Shown piece by piece: positions 49,841-58,942 of a DNA stretch of 64,000 bases. How positions within the stretch are numbered: the stretch's first letter is position 1; every line of letters begins with the position of its first letter. A program made the position numbers and the translations under genes. Origin of the DNA: CAIOYC01 sp965277345 (lineage in GTDB: Bacteria > Pseudomonadota > Alphaproteobacteria > Caulobacterales > Caulobacteraceae); NCBI GenBank assembly GCA_965277345.1, contig CBDICI010000002.1, forward strand, positions 310,001 to 374,000, written 5' to 3'. The notes below the pieces were generated by a model, which did no database searches, was not told where the DNA came from, and saw only the letters and a program-made list of their open reading frames with translations.

Positions 49841-50514
49841 AAGCGGTAGCTCAGCCCCACCGACACCGCCGGATAATAGCGGGTGAAGTCGAGGTCGCGG
49901 CGGATCTGGTCCTGCTCGTGCATCAGGTCGGCGTTCAGCACCGGAGTGGAGGCCAACAGCCCGTTGGAGGTCAAGGTTACCTTGGGCGCATCGCCCAGTT
50001 GCGCGCCCGCCAGCACACTGAAGCCGATCGGTCCGCGATGGACAAAGGTGGAATCATAGCCCAGCCCCACAAACCCCGCCGCCGACGGCAGCTTGCCGCG
50101 GCCGCTCACACTGCCGAGTTGGGCGGAAGTATAGGTGTGACCGTTCAAGGTCACGTTCGTGCTGGAGGAACCGCCGAGGGTAACTTCGCGCTGGCCGGCC
50201 ACCACCCCGCCGCTGAGCAAAAAGCCGTTCCGGAACGGATGCCAGTCGATGAAGCCGCCGCCGGTGGCCAGCTTCACCCGGCCGCTATAATGAATCCCGT
50301 CGGAGTTGACGCTGTGGCTGACGCCCAGACCCGCGCCGCGCGCCCGCAGCACGAGGGTCGGCGACAGCGCATATTTCAGGTCCGCGCCCAGGCCGTCGCT
50401 GCCGACAGTGAGCCCGGCCGCGAAATGACCGGTCGATCTGTCCACGGTCTGGGCCTTGGCCATACCGGCGAAAGCACAGAGGGCCAGGCCGGTCGAAAGG
50501 ACGAACACACGCAT
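49837..50514 (-). CDS. Outer-membrane beta-barrel protein
   Basis: This 225-residue precursor has a signal peptide (MRVFVLSTGLALCAFAGMAK, cleavage after KAQ) and alternating beta strands: GHFAAGLTVGSDGLGADLKY, LVLRARGAGLGVSHSVNSDG, FLLSGGVVAGQREVTLGG, ending VSVGLSYRF with the terminal Phe typical of outer-membrane proteins. The strand number (about 8-10) fits an OmpA/OmpW-like small barrel. The substrate or role is unknown. Confidence 0.85.
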   Translation of the reverse strand: MRVFVLSTGLALCAFAGMAKAQTVDRSTGHFAAGLTVGSDGLGADLKYALSPTLVLRARGAGLGVSHSVNSDGIHYSGRVKLATGGGFIDWHPFRNGFLLSGGVVAGQREVTLGGSSSTNVTLNGHTYTSAQLGSVSGRGKLPSAAGFVGLGYDSTFVHRGPIGFSVLAGAQLGDAPKVTLTSNGLLASTPVLNADLMHEQDQIRRDLDFTRYYPAVSVGLSYRF

Positions 50515-50567
50515 ACGAAACACTCCGGCAAACCCGCCCCATAAACCGCAGCTTTGTTACAGGAATA

Positions 50568-51551
50568 CTAAGACGCCGCGCGCATCCCCTGCGGCGAAAG
50601 CGCCGCCAGGGCGTGGTCCAGCACTTCCAGCCCGGCGCCGGGCTTGACGCCCTCCACCGTCAGGATGCGCCGCCACGCCCGCGCGCCCGGCCGGCCCGCG
50701 AAGAGGCCCAGCATATGGCGGGCGATGGCGTAAAAGCCCGCCCCGCCGGCCAGGGTGCGGGCGATATAGGGCCGGTAGGCCTCGAGGGCGTCGAACGGGT
50801 CTATGGGCTCGCCCTCGCCGAACAGCCGGGCGTCTAACTCCGCCAAAATCCCCGGCGTGTGATAGGCGGCGCGGCCCAGCATGACCCCGTCGGCCCAGCG
50901 CAGGTGCTGTTCCACCGCCTCCAGCGTCTCGACGCCGCCGTTCAGGATGATGGTCAGCGCCGGCCGGTCGCGCTTCAACTGGCGCACCAGGGCATAGTCC
51001 AGCGGCGGGATATCGCGGTTCTCCTTCGGGCTAAGCCCCTGCAGCCAGGCCTTGCGGGCGTGGACGGCGAAGGTGGTCACCCCCGCCGCGGCGCAGGCGT
51101 CGACGAGGGTATAGAGGCTCTCGCCCGGTTCCTGCTCGTCCACCCCGATCCGGCACTTCACCGTTGCAGGAACACGAACCGCCGCACCGATCGCCGCCAT
51201 GCACTCGGCCACCAGCCGGGGCTCGCGCATCAGGCAGGCGCCGAAGCGGCCGGACTGCACCCGGTCCGACGGACAGCCGACGTTCAGGTTGATCTCGTCA
51301 TAGCCGTAGTCCTCGCCGATGCGCGCCGCCGCCGCCAGCCGCGCCGGCTCCGACCCGCCGAGCTGCAGCGCCACGGGATGCTCCACGGCGTCGAACCCCA
51401 GCAGCCGGTCCCGGTCGCCATGCAACAGCGCCTCGGCCGTCACCATCTCCGTATAGAGCCGCGCGCGCCGCGAAAGCGTCCGATGAAACGCCCGGCAATG
51501 CCGATCCGTCCAGTCCATCATCGGGGCAACGGCGAAGATTTTTTCCTTCAA
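50568..51551 (-). CDS. dusA: tRNA-dihydrouridine synthase A
   Basis: This 327-residue flavoenzyme reduces uridine in the D-loop of tRNA. Motifs are FAVAPMMDWTDRHCRAFHRT (FMN binding), EINLNVGCPSDRVQSGRFGA with the catalytic Cys, VKCRIGVDE, FAVHARKAWLQGLSPKENRD and IILNGGVETLEAV. The start is TTG 51551, not ATG, and its upstream sequence belongs to the neighbouring integrase region. dusA is a known insertion site for tyrosine-integrase elements, which enter the 5' end and re-create it. Confidence 0.95.
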   Translation of the reverse strand: MKEKIFAVAPMMDWTDRHCRAFHRTLSRRARLYTEMVTAEALLHGDRDRLLGFDAVEHPVALQLGGSEPARLAAAARIGEDYGYDEINLNVGCPSDRVQSGRFGACLMREPRLVAECMAAIGAAVRVPATVKCRIGVDEQEPGESLYTLVDACAAAGVTTFAVHARKAWLQGLSPKENRDIPPLDYALVRQLKRDRPALTIILNGGVETLEAVEQHLRWADGVMLGRAAYHTPGILAELDARLFGEGEPIDPFDALEAYRPYIARTLAGGAGFYAIARHMLGLFAGRPGARAWRRILTVEGVKPGAGLEVLDHALAALSPQGMRAAS

Positions 51552-51673
51552 TTACAATGCTTTCCGGTGTAGGTTCAACGAACTTAGGGTGAACGTTCAC
51601 ACGCGTTCACACGCTGGAATACCTCATAATACGCCACGCTGCGAAGCGGCAGTGTGCACGGAGGGTGAACGCC
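51552..51673. other. dusA/integrase junction, probable att region
   Basis: The 122 bases between dusA and the integrase start contain a perfect tandem repeat, GTTCACACGC, at 51595-51604 and 51605-51614, and a third related GTTCA at 51573. These could be integrase arm-type sites. The change from host to element is placed in or just upstream of the dusA 5' end; the exact core cannot be defined without the other junction. Confidence 0.5.
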
Positions 51674-52996
51674 ATGGCGACCATTCGACGGCTGAACTCT
51701 GGGAGCTGGCAAGCGCAGGTCCGGCGCAAGGGTGTGGCGCTCAGCCGATGCTGCCATCGGCGCCGCGACGCTGAGGTGTGGGCGCGCGAGACAGAGAGCC
51801 GGATCGATCGCGGCGAGACGCCCAGCAAGCGCTCCAAAGGCTCTCCAACCACCTTCGGCCACCTCATCGACCTGCACATCGAGGACATGAAGGAGGTTGG
51901 CAAAGCCCCGCGGCGCTCCAAGGCGGCGGTGCTGAACACGCTGAAGGCCGACCTCGGCCGTGTGAAGCTCAAGGACCTCACGCGCGAGCGGCTGATCGAG
52001 TTCGGCCGGGAGCGGGCCAAGGCTGGCGCAGGCCCCGCGACGCTGTCGGTCGACCTGAGCTACATGCGCACGCTCATCGTCCACGCCGCCGCGGTCCACG
52101 GCGTCGACATATCGGTCGAGCCAGTGACGCTGGCGCGCGCCGCGCTGAAGCGCCTCGGCCTCGTCGGCAAGGGCCGCGAGCGCGACCGGCGCCCTACCGC
52201 CGACGAACTCGCCCGCATCTGCGCCGACGCCGAAGCCAACCCGCTGCAGGTCATCCCCCTGGCGAGGCTCATCCGCTTCGCCGTCGCCACCGCCATGCGC
52301 CAGGAGGAGATTTGCGAGGTGCTGTGGTCCGACCTGGACCGCGAGGCCCGAACCCTGCTGGTCCGCAATCGCAAGGACCCGCGCCATAAGGTCGGCAACC
52401 ACCAGCGTGTCCCGCTCCTGAAGATCAGCGGCTTCGACGCCCTGGCCCTCCTGGACGAGCAGCGCGCGGCGACCACCAGCCGCGGCCGCATCTTCCCCTA
52501 TAATCCCAAGTCAGTGGGGACGGCGTTCCGGCGCATCTGCCGCCGCCTGAAGATCGAGGACCTGCACTTCCACGACCTGCGGCACGAGGGCACGAGCCGC
52601 CTCTTCGAAGGCGGCCTGGACATCCCACAGGCCGCGCTCGTCACCGGGCACAAGGACTGGAAGATGCTGAAGCGCTACACGCATATTCAGCCGTCCACCC
52701 TGCACAAGCGGCTGGAGGAGCGGGCGAAGGAGGCGTCCAAAGGCCAGGCGGGCGCGGCGTCGCAGGCCGCGTTCTCCTCAGCCATGGCCCTGATCGTGGA
52801 AGACCCCCTGCTCAGTGGCGCGCCCCGGTTCCGCGGAACGTCAGTCCTCGTCCACCCGATCGCCGACCTTCTGCACCGCGGCGTGCCCGAAGCGACCATC
52901 CTGGCCGACTTTCCCGACCTGACGCCCGATATGCTGGTTGCCGCGCGATTGCATTGCGCACTGGCGAGGGGGCCCTCGCGGGCGCAGATCGCTTGA
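51674..52996 (+). CDS. int: Tyrosine recombinase with C-terminal DUF433-like domain
   Basis: This 440-residue integrase has an N-terminal DNA-binding part (MATIRRLNSGSWQAQVRRKG), a SAM-like core-binding domain, and the catalytic domain with Arg in FAVATAMRQEEICEVLWSDL (about 210), Lys in NRKDPRHKVG, HDLRHEGTSRLF (His/Arg about 300), TGHKDWKMLKRYTHI (His/Trp and nucleophile Tyr about 335). Residues about 370-440 resemble a DUF433 domain: LIVEDPLLSGAPRFRGTSVL, LHRGVPEATILADFPDLTP, VAARLHCALARG. Such a domain is normally found alone as an antitoxin-like protein. ATG 51674 has GGAGG nine bases upstream; GTG 51665 is the other option. It lies beside the dusA 5' end. Confidence 0.92.
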   Translation: MATIRRLNSGSWQAQVRRKGVALSRCCHRRRDAEVWARETESRIDRGETPSKRSKGSPTTFGHLIDLHIEDMKEVGKAPRRSKAAVLNTLKADLGRVKLKDLTRERLIEFGRERAKAGAGPATLSVDLSYMRTLIVHAAAVHGVDISVEPVTLARAALKRLGLVGKGRERDRRPTADELARICADAEANPLQVIPLARLIRFAVATAMRQEEICEVLWSDLDREARTLLVRNRKDPRHKVGNHQRVPLLKISGFDALALLDEQRAATTSRGRIFPYNPKSVGTAFRRICRRLKIEDLHFHDLRHEGTSRLFEGGLDIPQAALVTGHKDWKMLKRYTHIQPSTLHKRLEERAKEASKGQAGAASQAAFSSAMALIVEDPLLSGAPRFRGTSVLVHPIADLLHRGVPEATILADFPDLTPDMLVAARLHCALARGPSRAQIA

Positions 52997-53104
52997 CCCC
53001 CAATCCACTTCTCAGCAAGCCAGCATTGCCCCAGCACGACCGTTTTTGTCGTAACGCGGGGCCATGGGGCTTACTTAGAAGTAAAAGGTGGGGATAACGC
53101 GGGC

Positions 53105-53911
53105 ATGCCAGTTAGCGAGCAGAAATACGGTCGGGCAACGCTGAAGTGGCAACCCGCGAAGGACACCGGCTTCATCGGCGCGGTTATCCTCGACGGCAAG
53201 CGCGTTGCCCTGATTGAGGATGAGGACGAAGATCGGCTGCTCGTGCGGCTCCGCAATGAGGCCGGCCGGCTTCATCCGGATTATGTAGGCTTCGATGGCG
53301 CGATGCGGCGCTATCTTCATTTCTTTCCCGGCGGCCTTCGAAGTGCCGCGAATGCGTCAAGCGAACGTGCCTACAAGGAACGCGCGGCCGAGCGTCTTCG
53401 TGCTTCGCTCTCGATTGAGCAGGCGCGCGACGCTGACACGAATGACGCGGCCGCGCTCGCCAAGGCAGGCATCCAGACGAACATGCTGTCCCCGTTCGAG
53501 GCAGCGCGCCTTCGCGACACGCTGCAGGGGGAGACTGGCGGCCGCTTCCTTCAAGGCGCGGCGGCCTTTGCTTGCGGCGAGTATGACGTCGGCGCGCACG
53601 CAATGGCAGCAGCCGTGAAGCCGCACGGCCGGATATCATGGCCGATCCTGACTTACCTTCCGTTCTTGTGGGACTACGAGCGGCACATGTTCCTGAAGCC
53701 CACTGTCACGGCAAGCTTCGCCGATCGCGTCGGCCACGACTTCCACCATGACTATTCAGCCGAGCCCAACGCTCGCACCTACCTCTCGCTACTTGACCTC
53801 GTTTATGCAACCCGGAGAGCGATCGGGAGCCTGGAGCCCCGCGACAACATCGACATTCAAAGCTTCATCTGGGTAGTCGGCGAGTATCGCGAAGGCGACG
53901 AGCGCGAATAA
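53105..53911 (+). CDS. Uncharacterised protein, first gene of a three-gene cargo cassette
   Basis: This 268-residue protein begins MPVSEQKYGRATLKWQPAKD. The C-terminal part carries a conserved-looking block: FLKPTVTASFADRVGHDFHH, YLSLLDLVYATRRAIGSLEP, RDNIDIQSFIWVVGEY. That block is familiar from uncharacterised proteins of mobile regions, but no function is assigned here. It is 55 bases before the first PD-(D/E)XK-like gene and on the same strand, consistent with one operon. The base composition looks less GC-rich than the chromosome to the left. Confidence 0.75.
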   Translation: MPVSEQKYGRATLKWQPAKDTGFIGAVILDGKRVALIEDEDEDRLLVRLRNEAGRLHPDYVGFDGAMRRYLHFFPGGLRSAANASSERAYKERAAERLRASLSIEQARDADTNDAAALAKAGIQTNMLSPFEAARLRDTLQGETGGRFLQGAAAFACGEYDVGAHAMAAAVKPHGRISWPILTYLPFLWDYERHMFLKPTVTASFADRVGHDFHHDYSAEPNARTYLSLLDLVYATRRAIGSLEPRDNIDIQSFIWVVGEYREGDERE

Positions 53912-53966
53912 CGGAAGCCAGTGAGACACGACCGAATCTGTCGTGGTTCTAAGAGACAGTGATGGC

Positions 53967-54716
53967 ATGACCATTCGCCCATCCACTTTTCTTCCTGGCG
54001 TGCCAGAGGACTTGATCCGCGCCGCTTTAGGTAAGGCTGGCGGTAATGAGATCGATAGCGGCAAGCTCGACAGTCCGGAGAGCAGCGCGGCGCTAGCCGT
54101 GAACGCATTTGGTTGGTTCATTGCGCGTCCCGCAGACCTGCCGCCCTTTCCGCCGCTGGCGGACATCGACTGGCCGGCTCGCCAAGTCGATGTCGAGCGC
54201 CAGATGCGCTTCCCGTGGCGCGGCGGCCGTCATCCCTGGCTCGATGCAGCGGTGGAGACCACGGCCCATGTCGTTGGCGTCGAGTCGAAGCGTTTTGAGC
54301 CGTTCCGCGACGCAAAGACCATCAGCCTGTCCGACGCCTATGATCGCGATGTCTGGGGCGAGCGCATGGCGCCTTTCGCAGCGATGCGCGATCGTTTGCG
54401 GTCCGGCGACGCCGGCTATGTCCACCTCGACGGCGCCCAGCTGGTCAAGCACGCCTTCGGGCTGGTGACCGAGGGCCGCAGGCTCGGGAAGGTCCCGGTG
54501 CTGCTCTATCTGTATGCTGAGCCCATTCAGCGTGGTTCGATCGTCATCTCCCCGGATGCGATCGCGCGCCATCGCGCCGAGGTCGCCGACTTCGCCGCAG
54601 CTGTCGCCGGAGCGGAGGTCCGCTTCGCCGCCTGCTCATGGCGCGACTGGCTGGCGGGATGGAGCGTTGACGCCCGCATCCACGCCGATGCGCTGATTGC
54701 GCGTTTCCAGCCCTGA
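53967..54716 (+). CDS. PD-(D/E)XK-like nuclease-fold protein
   Basis: This 249-residue protein has PWLDAAVETTAHVVGVESKR, in which Asp and the E-x-K (ESK) are spaced as in PD-(D/E)XK nucleases, followed by YDRDVWGERMAPFAAMRDRL, YVHLDGAQLVKHAFGLVTEG and KVPVLLYLYAEPI. This layout is known from putative restriction-like nucleases in bacterial genomes. The C-terminus (EVRFAACSWRDWLAGW) is complete. The start is ATG 53967. The downstream gene begins 16 bases later. Confidence 0.7.
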   Translation: MTIRPSTFLPGVPEDLIRAALGKAGGNEIDSGKLDSPESSAALAVNAFGWFIARPADLPPFPPLADIDWPARQVDVERQMRFPWRGGRHPWLDAAVETTAHVVGVESKRFEPFRDAKTISLSDAYDRDVWGERMAPFAAMRDRLRSGDAGYVHLDGAQLVKHAFGLVTEGRRLGKVPVLLYLYAEPIQRGSIVISPDAIARHRAEVADFAAAVAGAEVRFAACSWRDWLAGWSVDARIHADALIARFQP

Positions 54717-54732
54717 CCGATCGGAGAGCGGA

Positions 54733-55848
54733 TTGACCCGCAGCATCATCTACACCGTCGACGCGGCCGGCACGCTGACCGCCATGCGTCCGGCCGAACC
54801 GCGCAGCGAGGATTTCATGCAGAAGCTGGTAGCCGCGCATCCGGAACTCATCGCCGACCAGGATGGGGCGTTGCTGCTGATCCGTCGCGAGCAGCCAATC
54901 GCTGATCGCGAAGATGGCAGCGGGCGCTGGTCGCTGGACCATCTGTTCGTGACGCGCAGCGGCGTCCCGGTGCTCGTGGAGCTGAAGCGCGCGGTCGATA
55001 CGCGCTTACGCCGCGAGGTGATCGGCCAAATGCTCGACTATGCCGCCAATGGCACCGCCTACTGGCAGAGTGGTCGCATCGCCGAGAGCTATGCCGCGAC
55101 CATGGCCGAGATGGGCCGGGACGCGGATGCAGAGATGGCCACCTTCCTTGCCGGTTCGTCTGATCCTGAGCAGTTCTGGGAGCAGGTTGACGCCAACTTC
55201 GCGGCTGGCCGGATCAAGATGGTTTTCGTCGCCGACACGATTCCGCGCGAGCTCGCCCGGATCGTCGAGTTCCTCAACGAGCAGATGAAGGCGGATGTCC
55301 GCGCGGTCGAGCTTTCGTGGTTCGAGAGCGAAGGCGGTGTGACGGCGCTGACGCCGCGAATCATCGGCGAAACCGAACGCGCCCAGAACGAGAAGGCCGT
55401 GCGCTCGGCGCTGCCGTCGATCGGAAGGGAGGCGTGGATCGAGGAAAAGCTGGGTCCCTGTGGTCCCGCCGTCGTTGAGGCTGCCGACAAGTTCATCGAG
55501 CTGGTGAATGACGCCGGCGGTCATGCGGAGGTCACCAAGGCGCAAGGGTCGCTCCTCGCCGTGTTCGATCTGGCCGGTGGCGTTCTCTACCCGTTGCGAC
55601 TGTCGCCGGAGCGCAAGGGCATGGTCCAGCTGTGCCTGGCCTATCTCGCCAATCGGCCGGCCTTCGCCGACGCGGCGGTGCGCCAGCGCGTGTATGATGA
55701 ACTCGTCGCGATCGTGGGCTCGCTGAGCACGACTACAATGAACGGCTACCCTGGCTTCGATGCCCGCAAGCTCAATGACCCGGCAATTCTTACGGAGATG
55801 GGGGCCTATCTACGCAAGCTGCGCATTGACGCTGAAAATAGGGGATGA
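54733..55848 (+). CDS. PD-(D/E)XK-like (RecB-type) nuclease-fold protein
   Basis: This 371-residue protein has SLDHLFVTRSGVPVLVELKR (Asp, then E-L-K) followed by REVIGQMLDYAANGTAYW, where QMLDY fits the QxxxY motif of RecB-like nucleases. The rest is helical, with FVADTIPRELARIVEFLNEQ and a C-terminal AYLRKLRIDAENRG. It uses TTG 54733 with GGAG upstream. As the last gene of the cassette it probably acts with the other two. All nuclease motif residues are present. Confidence 0.75.
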   Translation: MTRSIIYTVDAAGTLTAMRPAEPRSEDFMQKLVAAHPELIADQDGALLLIRREQPIADREDGSGRWSLDHLFVTRSGVPVLVELKRAVDTRLRREVIGQMLDYAANGTAYWQSGRIAESYAATMAEMGRDADAEMATFLAGSSDPEQFWEQVDANFAAGRIKMVFVADTIPRELARIVEFLNEQMKADVRAVELSWFESEGGVTALTPRIIGETERAQNEKAVRSALPSIGREAWIEEKLGPCGPAVVEAADKFIELVNDAGGHAEVTKAQGSLLAVFDLAGGVLYPLRLSPERKGMVQLCLAYLANRPAFADAAVRQRVYDELVAIVGSLSTTTMNGYPGFDARKLNDPAILTEMGAYLRKLRIDAENRG

Positions 55849-55958
55849 GCCCTCAGCCCCGTCTCTTGCACAAGTAGACGCGCGGCGAAGTCCGCTGTCG
55901 GGCGGCGAGGCCGCTCAGCGGAACATGCACAGAGAAGCGTGGCGGCATCGGTGCTCGA

Positions 55959-57449
55959 TCACCTTGGCACCGTCTGTGCGCTGACGTCTCGGGGCAGAGA
56001 GAACGCCAACTTGAAGAAGTTTACGTGTGTCATCGCTTTGAGGCCCCGCTCTCCGTTTTTGGCGGGGAAGCCGACGGACTTTAGGTCCCATAGAACGCAC
56101 ATCGCGGCCAGCATGTGCAGCGTCGGATCGACCAGCGGCATAGTCATTTCATCCCACGCGCCTCCATGGGCCTCAAACTTTCGAAATTCTCGAGCGTGTT
56201 TGACGACATCGCGGGCCAGGGCTTTAGGAACTTCGGGATCAACCTCGGCTACGAGCGCCTTCAATCGCTGCGGGAGGCTGGTTTGCTGGAGGAGGCCAAG
56301 AAGGCCTGCGATCCGCTCACGCGGGATCGGCGGGCACAGGGTGGTCCCCACCTCAGCTGCAGCGTCTACTATTGCGTAGAAGTCTTCTGAGGTGAGATCA
56401 GACGGTCGGCTCAGCTCTGGAAGCGTCTCGATTGCTGAGCAGAGCTCAGCGATCAGCCCGGTGGAAGATGTCTGCGTCATCTCCTCGATCACTCGATCGA
56501 GCCGGACCCTGAATTGCCGCCTTGCCTCATCCTTTTCGAGCCAGCACTTCATAGTTGCGGCGAATGCCTTCCGATCCTTCCAGTCGCCGTAGGGATTATG
56601 GCGAGGCCCGAACTCTAAGGCACCGAGATCTCCATGCGTGCGTTCAGGTTCCAAGTTCGGAAGATATATTTCGCTCCAGTGGTCCCTTCGCCCTAAACCG
56701 GCTCGGCATTCGATGGAGAGGAAGGCTAGAGGGCGCATTGCCATCTGTTGGAAGAAACGACGCCATGCCCAAAGGTCGTCTAGTGCACCAGTGATCGTAA
56801 CTGGTTTGTCGAATCGGATCGTAGCCCGAAAGACCGGCTCAATTGTGACCTTACGAAGAGCATGCTTGACCGAATGTCCGACGCAGATGTCATAGCGCCG
56901 TTCAGCGACTCGCTCTCTGACGACAGTCGGCAGATCGTGGATTAGCACTAAGGTTCTAGGCTTAAAGAATGAATACTGACGGGGGTAGACGCGTTCATTC
57001 TTTCGAAGCTGACGTAGAATCGCCCTCTGCTTTGAGGTCGCGTTATATAGATGCTGCGTCTCTGTGATTTCGTAGGCGAAGAGCCTATCTAACCCCTCAA
57101 GAGAGAAGCTGATTTCGCGGATCGTGCCGGACGGCAGGAGAGGACTCGCATTGAGCACGACGATGTTAGGGAAGATGTGAGACTGCCATTCTTGACGATC
57201 GAGGCGAGGTTTTACCTGTTCGTTAGCAATTGCGTTAAGTAGTAGAATCGCAGAGCCACTTGCCTCCTCTACCGTTAAGTCGAACCAGCCGTTTTGCGCG
57301 TTGCCGGTGGCTAGGAACTTCCTTGTATTGAGCGTCAGGGAAGTGTTGCGTCCAGATAGGCTCAGGGAGCCGTGCCCCTCATTGAATGCGGTCACTACCC
57401 GTACGGGTGCAGCAGTATATTGCTTCTCAATTTCGGAGGCAGCGCGCAT
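55959..57449 (-). CDS. ApeA-like HEPN domain protein (putative defence RNase)
   Basis: This 496-residue protein has an N-terminal beta-rich domain (NEGHGSLSLSGRNTSLTLNT, WFDLTVEEASGSAILL), a middle part ITGALDDLWAWRRFFQQMAM, RPLAFLSIECRAG, and a C-terminal helical domain with KHAREFRKFEAHGG, where R-KFEA-H gives the R-x4-H motif of HEPN ribonucleases (about residues 420-426). This matches the ApeA layout, a single-gene abortive-infection defence protein. It is transcribed against the upstream cassette and is less GC-rich than the host. The start is ATG 57449. Confidence 0.65.
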   Translation of the reverse strand: MRAASEIEKQYTAAPVRVVTAFNEGHGSLSLSGRNTSLTLNTRKFLATGNAQNGWFDLTVEEASGSAILLLNAIANEQVKPRLDRQEWQSHIFPNIVVLNASPLLPSGTIREISFSLEGLDRLFAYEITETQHLYNATSKQRAILRQLRKNERVYPRQYSFFKPRTLVLIHDLPTVVRERVAERRYDICVGHSVKHALRKVTIEPVFRATIRFDKPVTITGALDDLWAWRRFFQQMAMRPLAFLSIECRAGLGRRDHWSEIYLPNLEPERTHGDLGALEFGPRHNPYGDWKDRKAFAATMKCWLEKDEARRQFRVRLDRVIEEMTQTSSTGLIAELCSAIETLPELSRPSDLTSEDFYAIVDAAAEVGTTLCPPIPRERIAGLLGLLQQTSLPQRLKALVAEVDPEVPKALARDVVKHAREFRKFEAHGGAWDEMTMPLVDPTLHMLAAMCVLWDLKSVGFPAKNGERGLKAMTHVNFFKLAFSLPRDVSAQTVPR

Positions 57450-57740
57450 CGCCTACCCATACCAGGTCGGCTCAGGCCGACGAAATCCGCCGCCAGAAGA
57501 GGCGCGGAGAGGACACGGAGCGCATAGATCGCTCTGAGCAGACGCCGCACGGAGGACGAGCCGACTATGAGAACTGGGGGTCACGTCAGTTGCGCAAGAC
57601 AAAGCTCTCGAAGGCCTTGAGCCTACCACCGGAGCTGGTGGCGTCGTCCGGGCGACTTTGATTGCGGTGTCGCGCCGCCCGTCCGTTGCTAATCGACGAT
57701 GGGGCGGCGACACTATAGGGCAGGTCCGTTGCGTACCGCC
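57450..57740. other. Gene-free gap between the HEPN and PIN-like genes
   Basis: No convincing gene is seen in this 291-base stretch. Short overlapping frames on both strands (57386-57661 and 57453-57713) lack domains and ribosome sites. The promoter of the HEPN gene is expected near 57450-57520. Confidence 0.5.
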
Positions 57741-58832
57741 TCAAGGGAGACCGCGCAGCAAGGCGACCCCGTCCTCCAGGCTGCTAGCGACCTTGCAGCC
57801 GTTTATGCGAAGAAGGCCAAGCTGGGAACGCCCGACTAGCTCATGGAGCGGGCCTTCGGTCAGGAAGATGTCGCAGTAAGCCAGAGCCGCGGCGGCATGG
57901 CGGAAGTCATGCCAGTCATTAGGCTTAAATCGCCGCTTCTTATCGACTCTGAGGCTCGCGTGCAGGGCGGTCTCAATGTGAAGCGTCCGCACCGTCGCCG
58001 CGGCGTTGCGGTTTCGGAACGCGTGATAGAGCGTGTTGCGGGCGCCGTTTAGGAGCAGCGTGCGGTCTCCGCCTCGCGGGGGTGCCTCGCCAAGACCAGC
58101 TTTCTCCCCGATATCGCAGAGGATGTCCCCCGTCAGGTCCCCAAAAGCGTTGATCGCGCCGCGCAGCTCGATGTCGTATGCCGCTTCGTAGCTGGTGATC
58201 TCGTCGACGTACAGGTCGCGCTGGCGATTGGTTTCCTCGGTAAGCGGTCGGTAGTCCTCCGCCTCGACACCCTCGTCGCCGATCCGCTGGATCATGTCCG
58301 CGAGCGAGACTTGCCACAGGGCATCCATGGCGTTCTTTTGCAGGAGGACCATCGTCTCGGCGTCGACCTCCGCGAGGAACGGGTATCTGGGCCCGAGGAT
58401 GTGACAGACTTTGGTCCAGACGAGCTCCTGCATGGGGACTAGCGTCCCGCGCCCGCCCATCACCTGATAGAGGAACTGGTAGATTTCCGTCCCCGTCCGG
58501 CGCTGGGATGGGATGATGGTCACACCGAGGCTGAGTTCGTCCACCATGCGGGCGGTGCCGATTCGCCGGTCGTGCGACAGGGGCTGCTTCATCAGCTCCA
58601 TGAAGAAGGCATCCCCGACTGGGCAGACCAGTCGGCCCTGACCGACACCTCGACGGAGCAGATGAAGCAGCTTCACTGCGGGCGCGTCACTTCGCAGGCC
58701 AAGGGCGGCGTCGCGTGCTGCGATCCAGAAGTTCAGGTCAAGATAGATCTTTGTGCGTGGCGTCAACGCGCGCCCGAGCTCGACCTGCTTGTTGCGGACG
58801 TAGGCATCGACCTCGGCCGTTGGGTCCTGCAT
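57741..58832 (-). CDS. PIN-like domain protein
   Basis: This 363-residue protein begins with a PIN-type first strand, KIYLDLNFWIAARDAAL (Asp, about residue 32). The C-terminal part has PNDWHDFRHAAAALAYCDIF and LTEGPLHELVGRSQLGLL, the late acidic cluster and strand of large PIN-like nucleases. The middle is helical, with EELNRQRDL-type segments. It is about twice the length of VapC toxins and has no small antitoxin beside it. Instead it is divergent from the PLD-like gene at 58943 with 110 bases between them. Confidence 0.7.
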   Translation of the reverse strand: MQDPTAEVDAYVRNKQVELGRALTPRTKIYLDLNFWIAARDAALGLRSDAPAVKLLHLLRRGVGQGRLVCPVGDAFFMELMKQPLSHDRRIGTARMVDELSLGVTIIPSQRRTGTEIYQFLYQVMGGRGTLVPMQELVWTKVCHILGPRYPFLAEVDAETMVLLQKNAMDALWQVSLADMIQRIGDEGVEAEDYRPLTEETNRQRDLYVDEITSYEAAYDIELRGAINAFGDLTGDILCDIGEKAGLGEAPPRGGDRTLLLNGARNTLYHAFRNRNAAATVRTLHIETALHASLRVDKKRRFKPNDWHDFRHAAAALAYCDIFLTEGPLHELVGRSQLGLLRINGCKVASSLEDGVALLRGLP

Positions 58833-58942
58833 GATCTCTCGATCCGCGCCAGTTGCTCTTCAGACGCGCCGCCACACCGATCTTCGGTGTGGCTCGCACG
58901 ACCACTATGGTGACGCGCGACGGCGCTGCATATAGAGAGACT

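Noticed and set aside
51298..51600. Frame crossing the dusA 5' end as a separate small gene
   Set aside because: It overlaps dusA in another frame and has no features of its own; the dusA frame has complete motifs.
57453..57713. 86-codon minus-strand frame in the HEPN/PIN gap
   Set aside because: It has no ribosome site, no domain and a shadow-like Arg/Pro/Ser composition.
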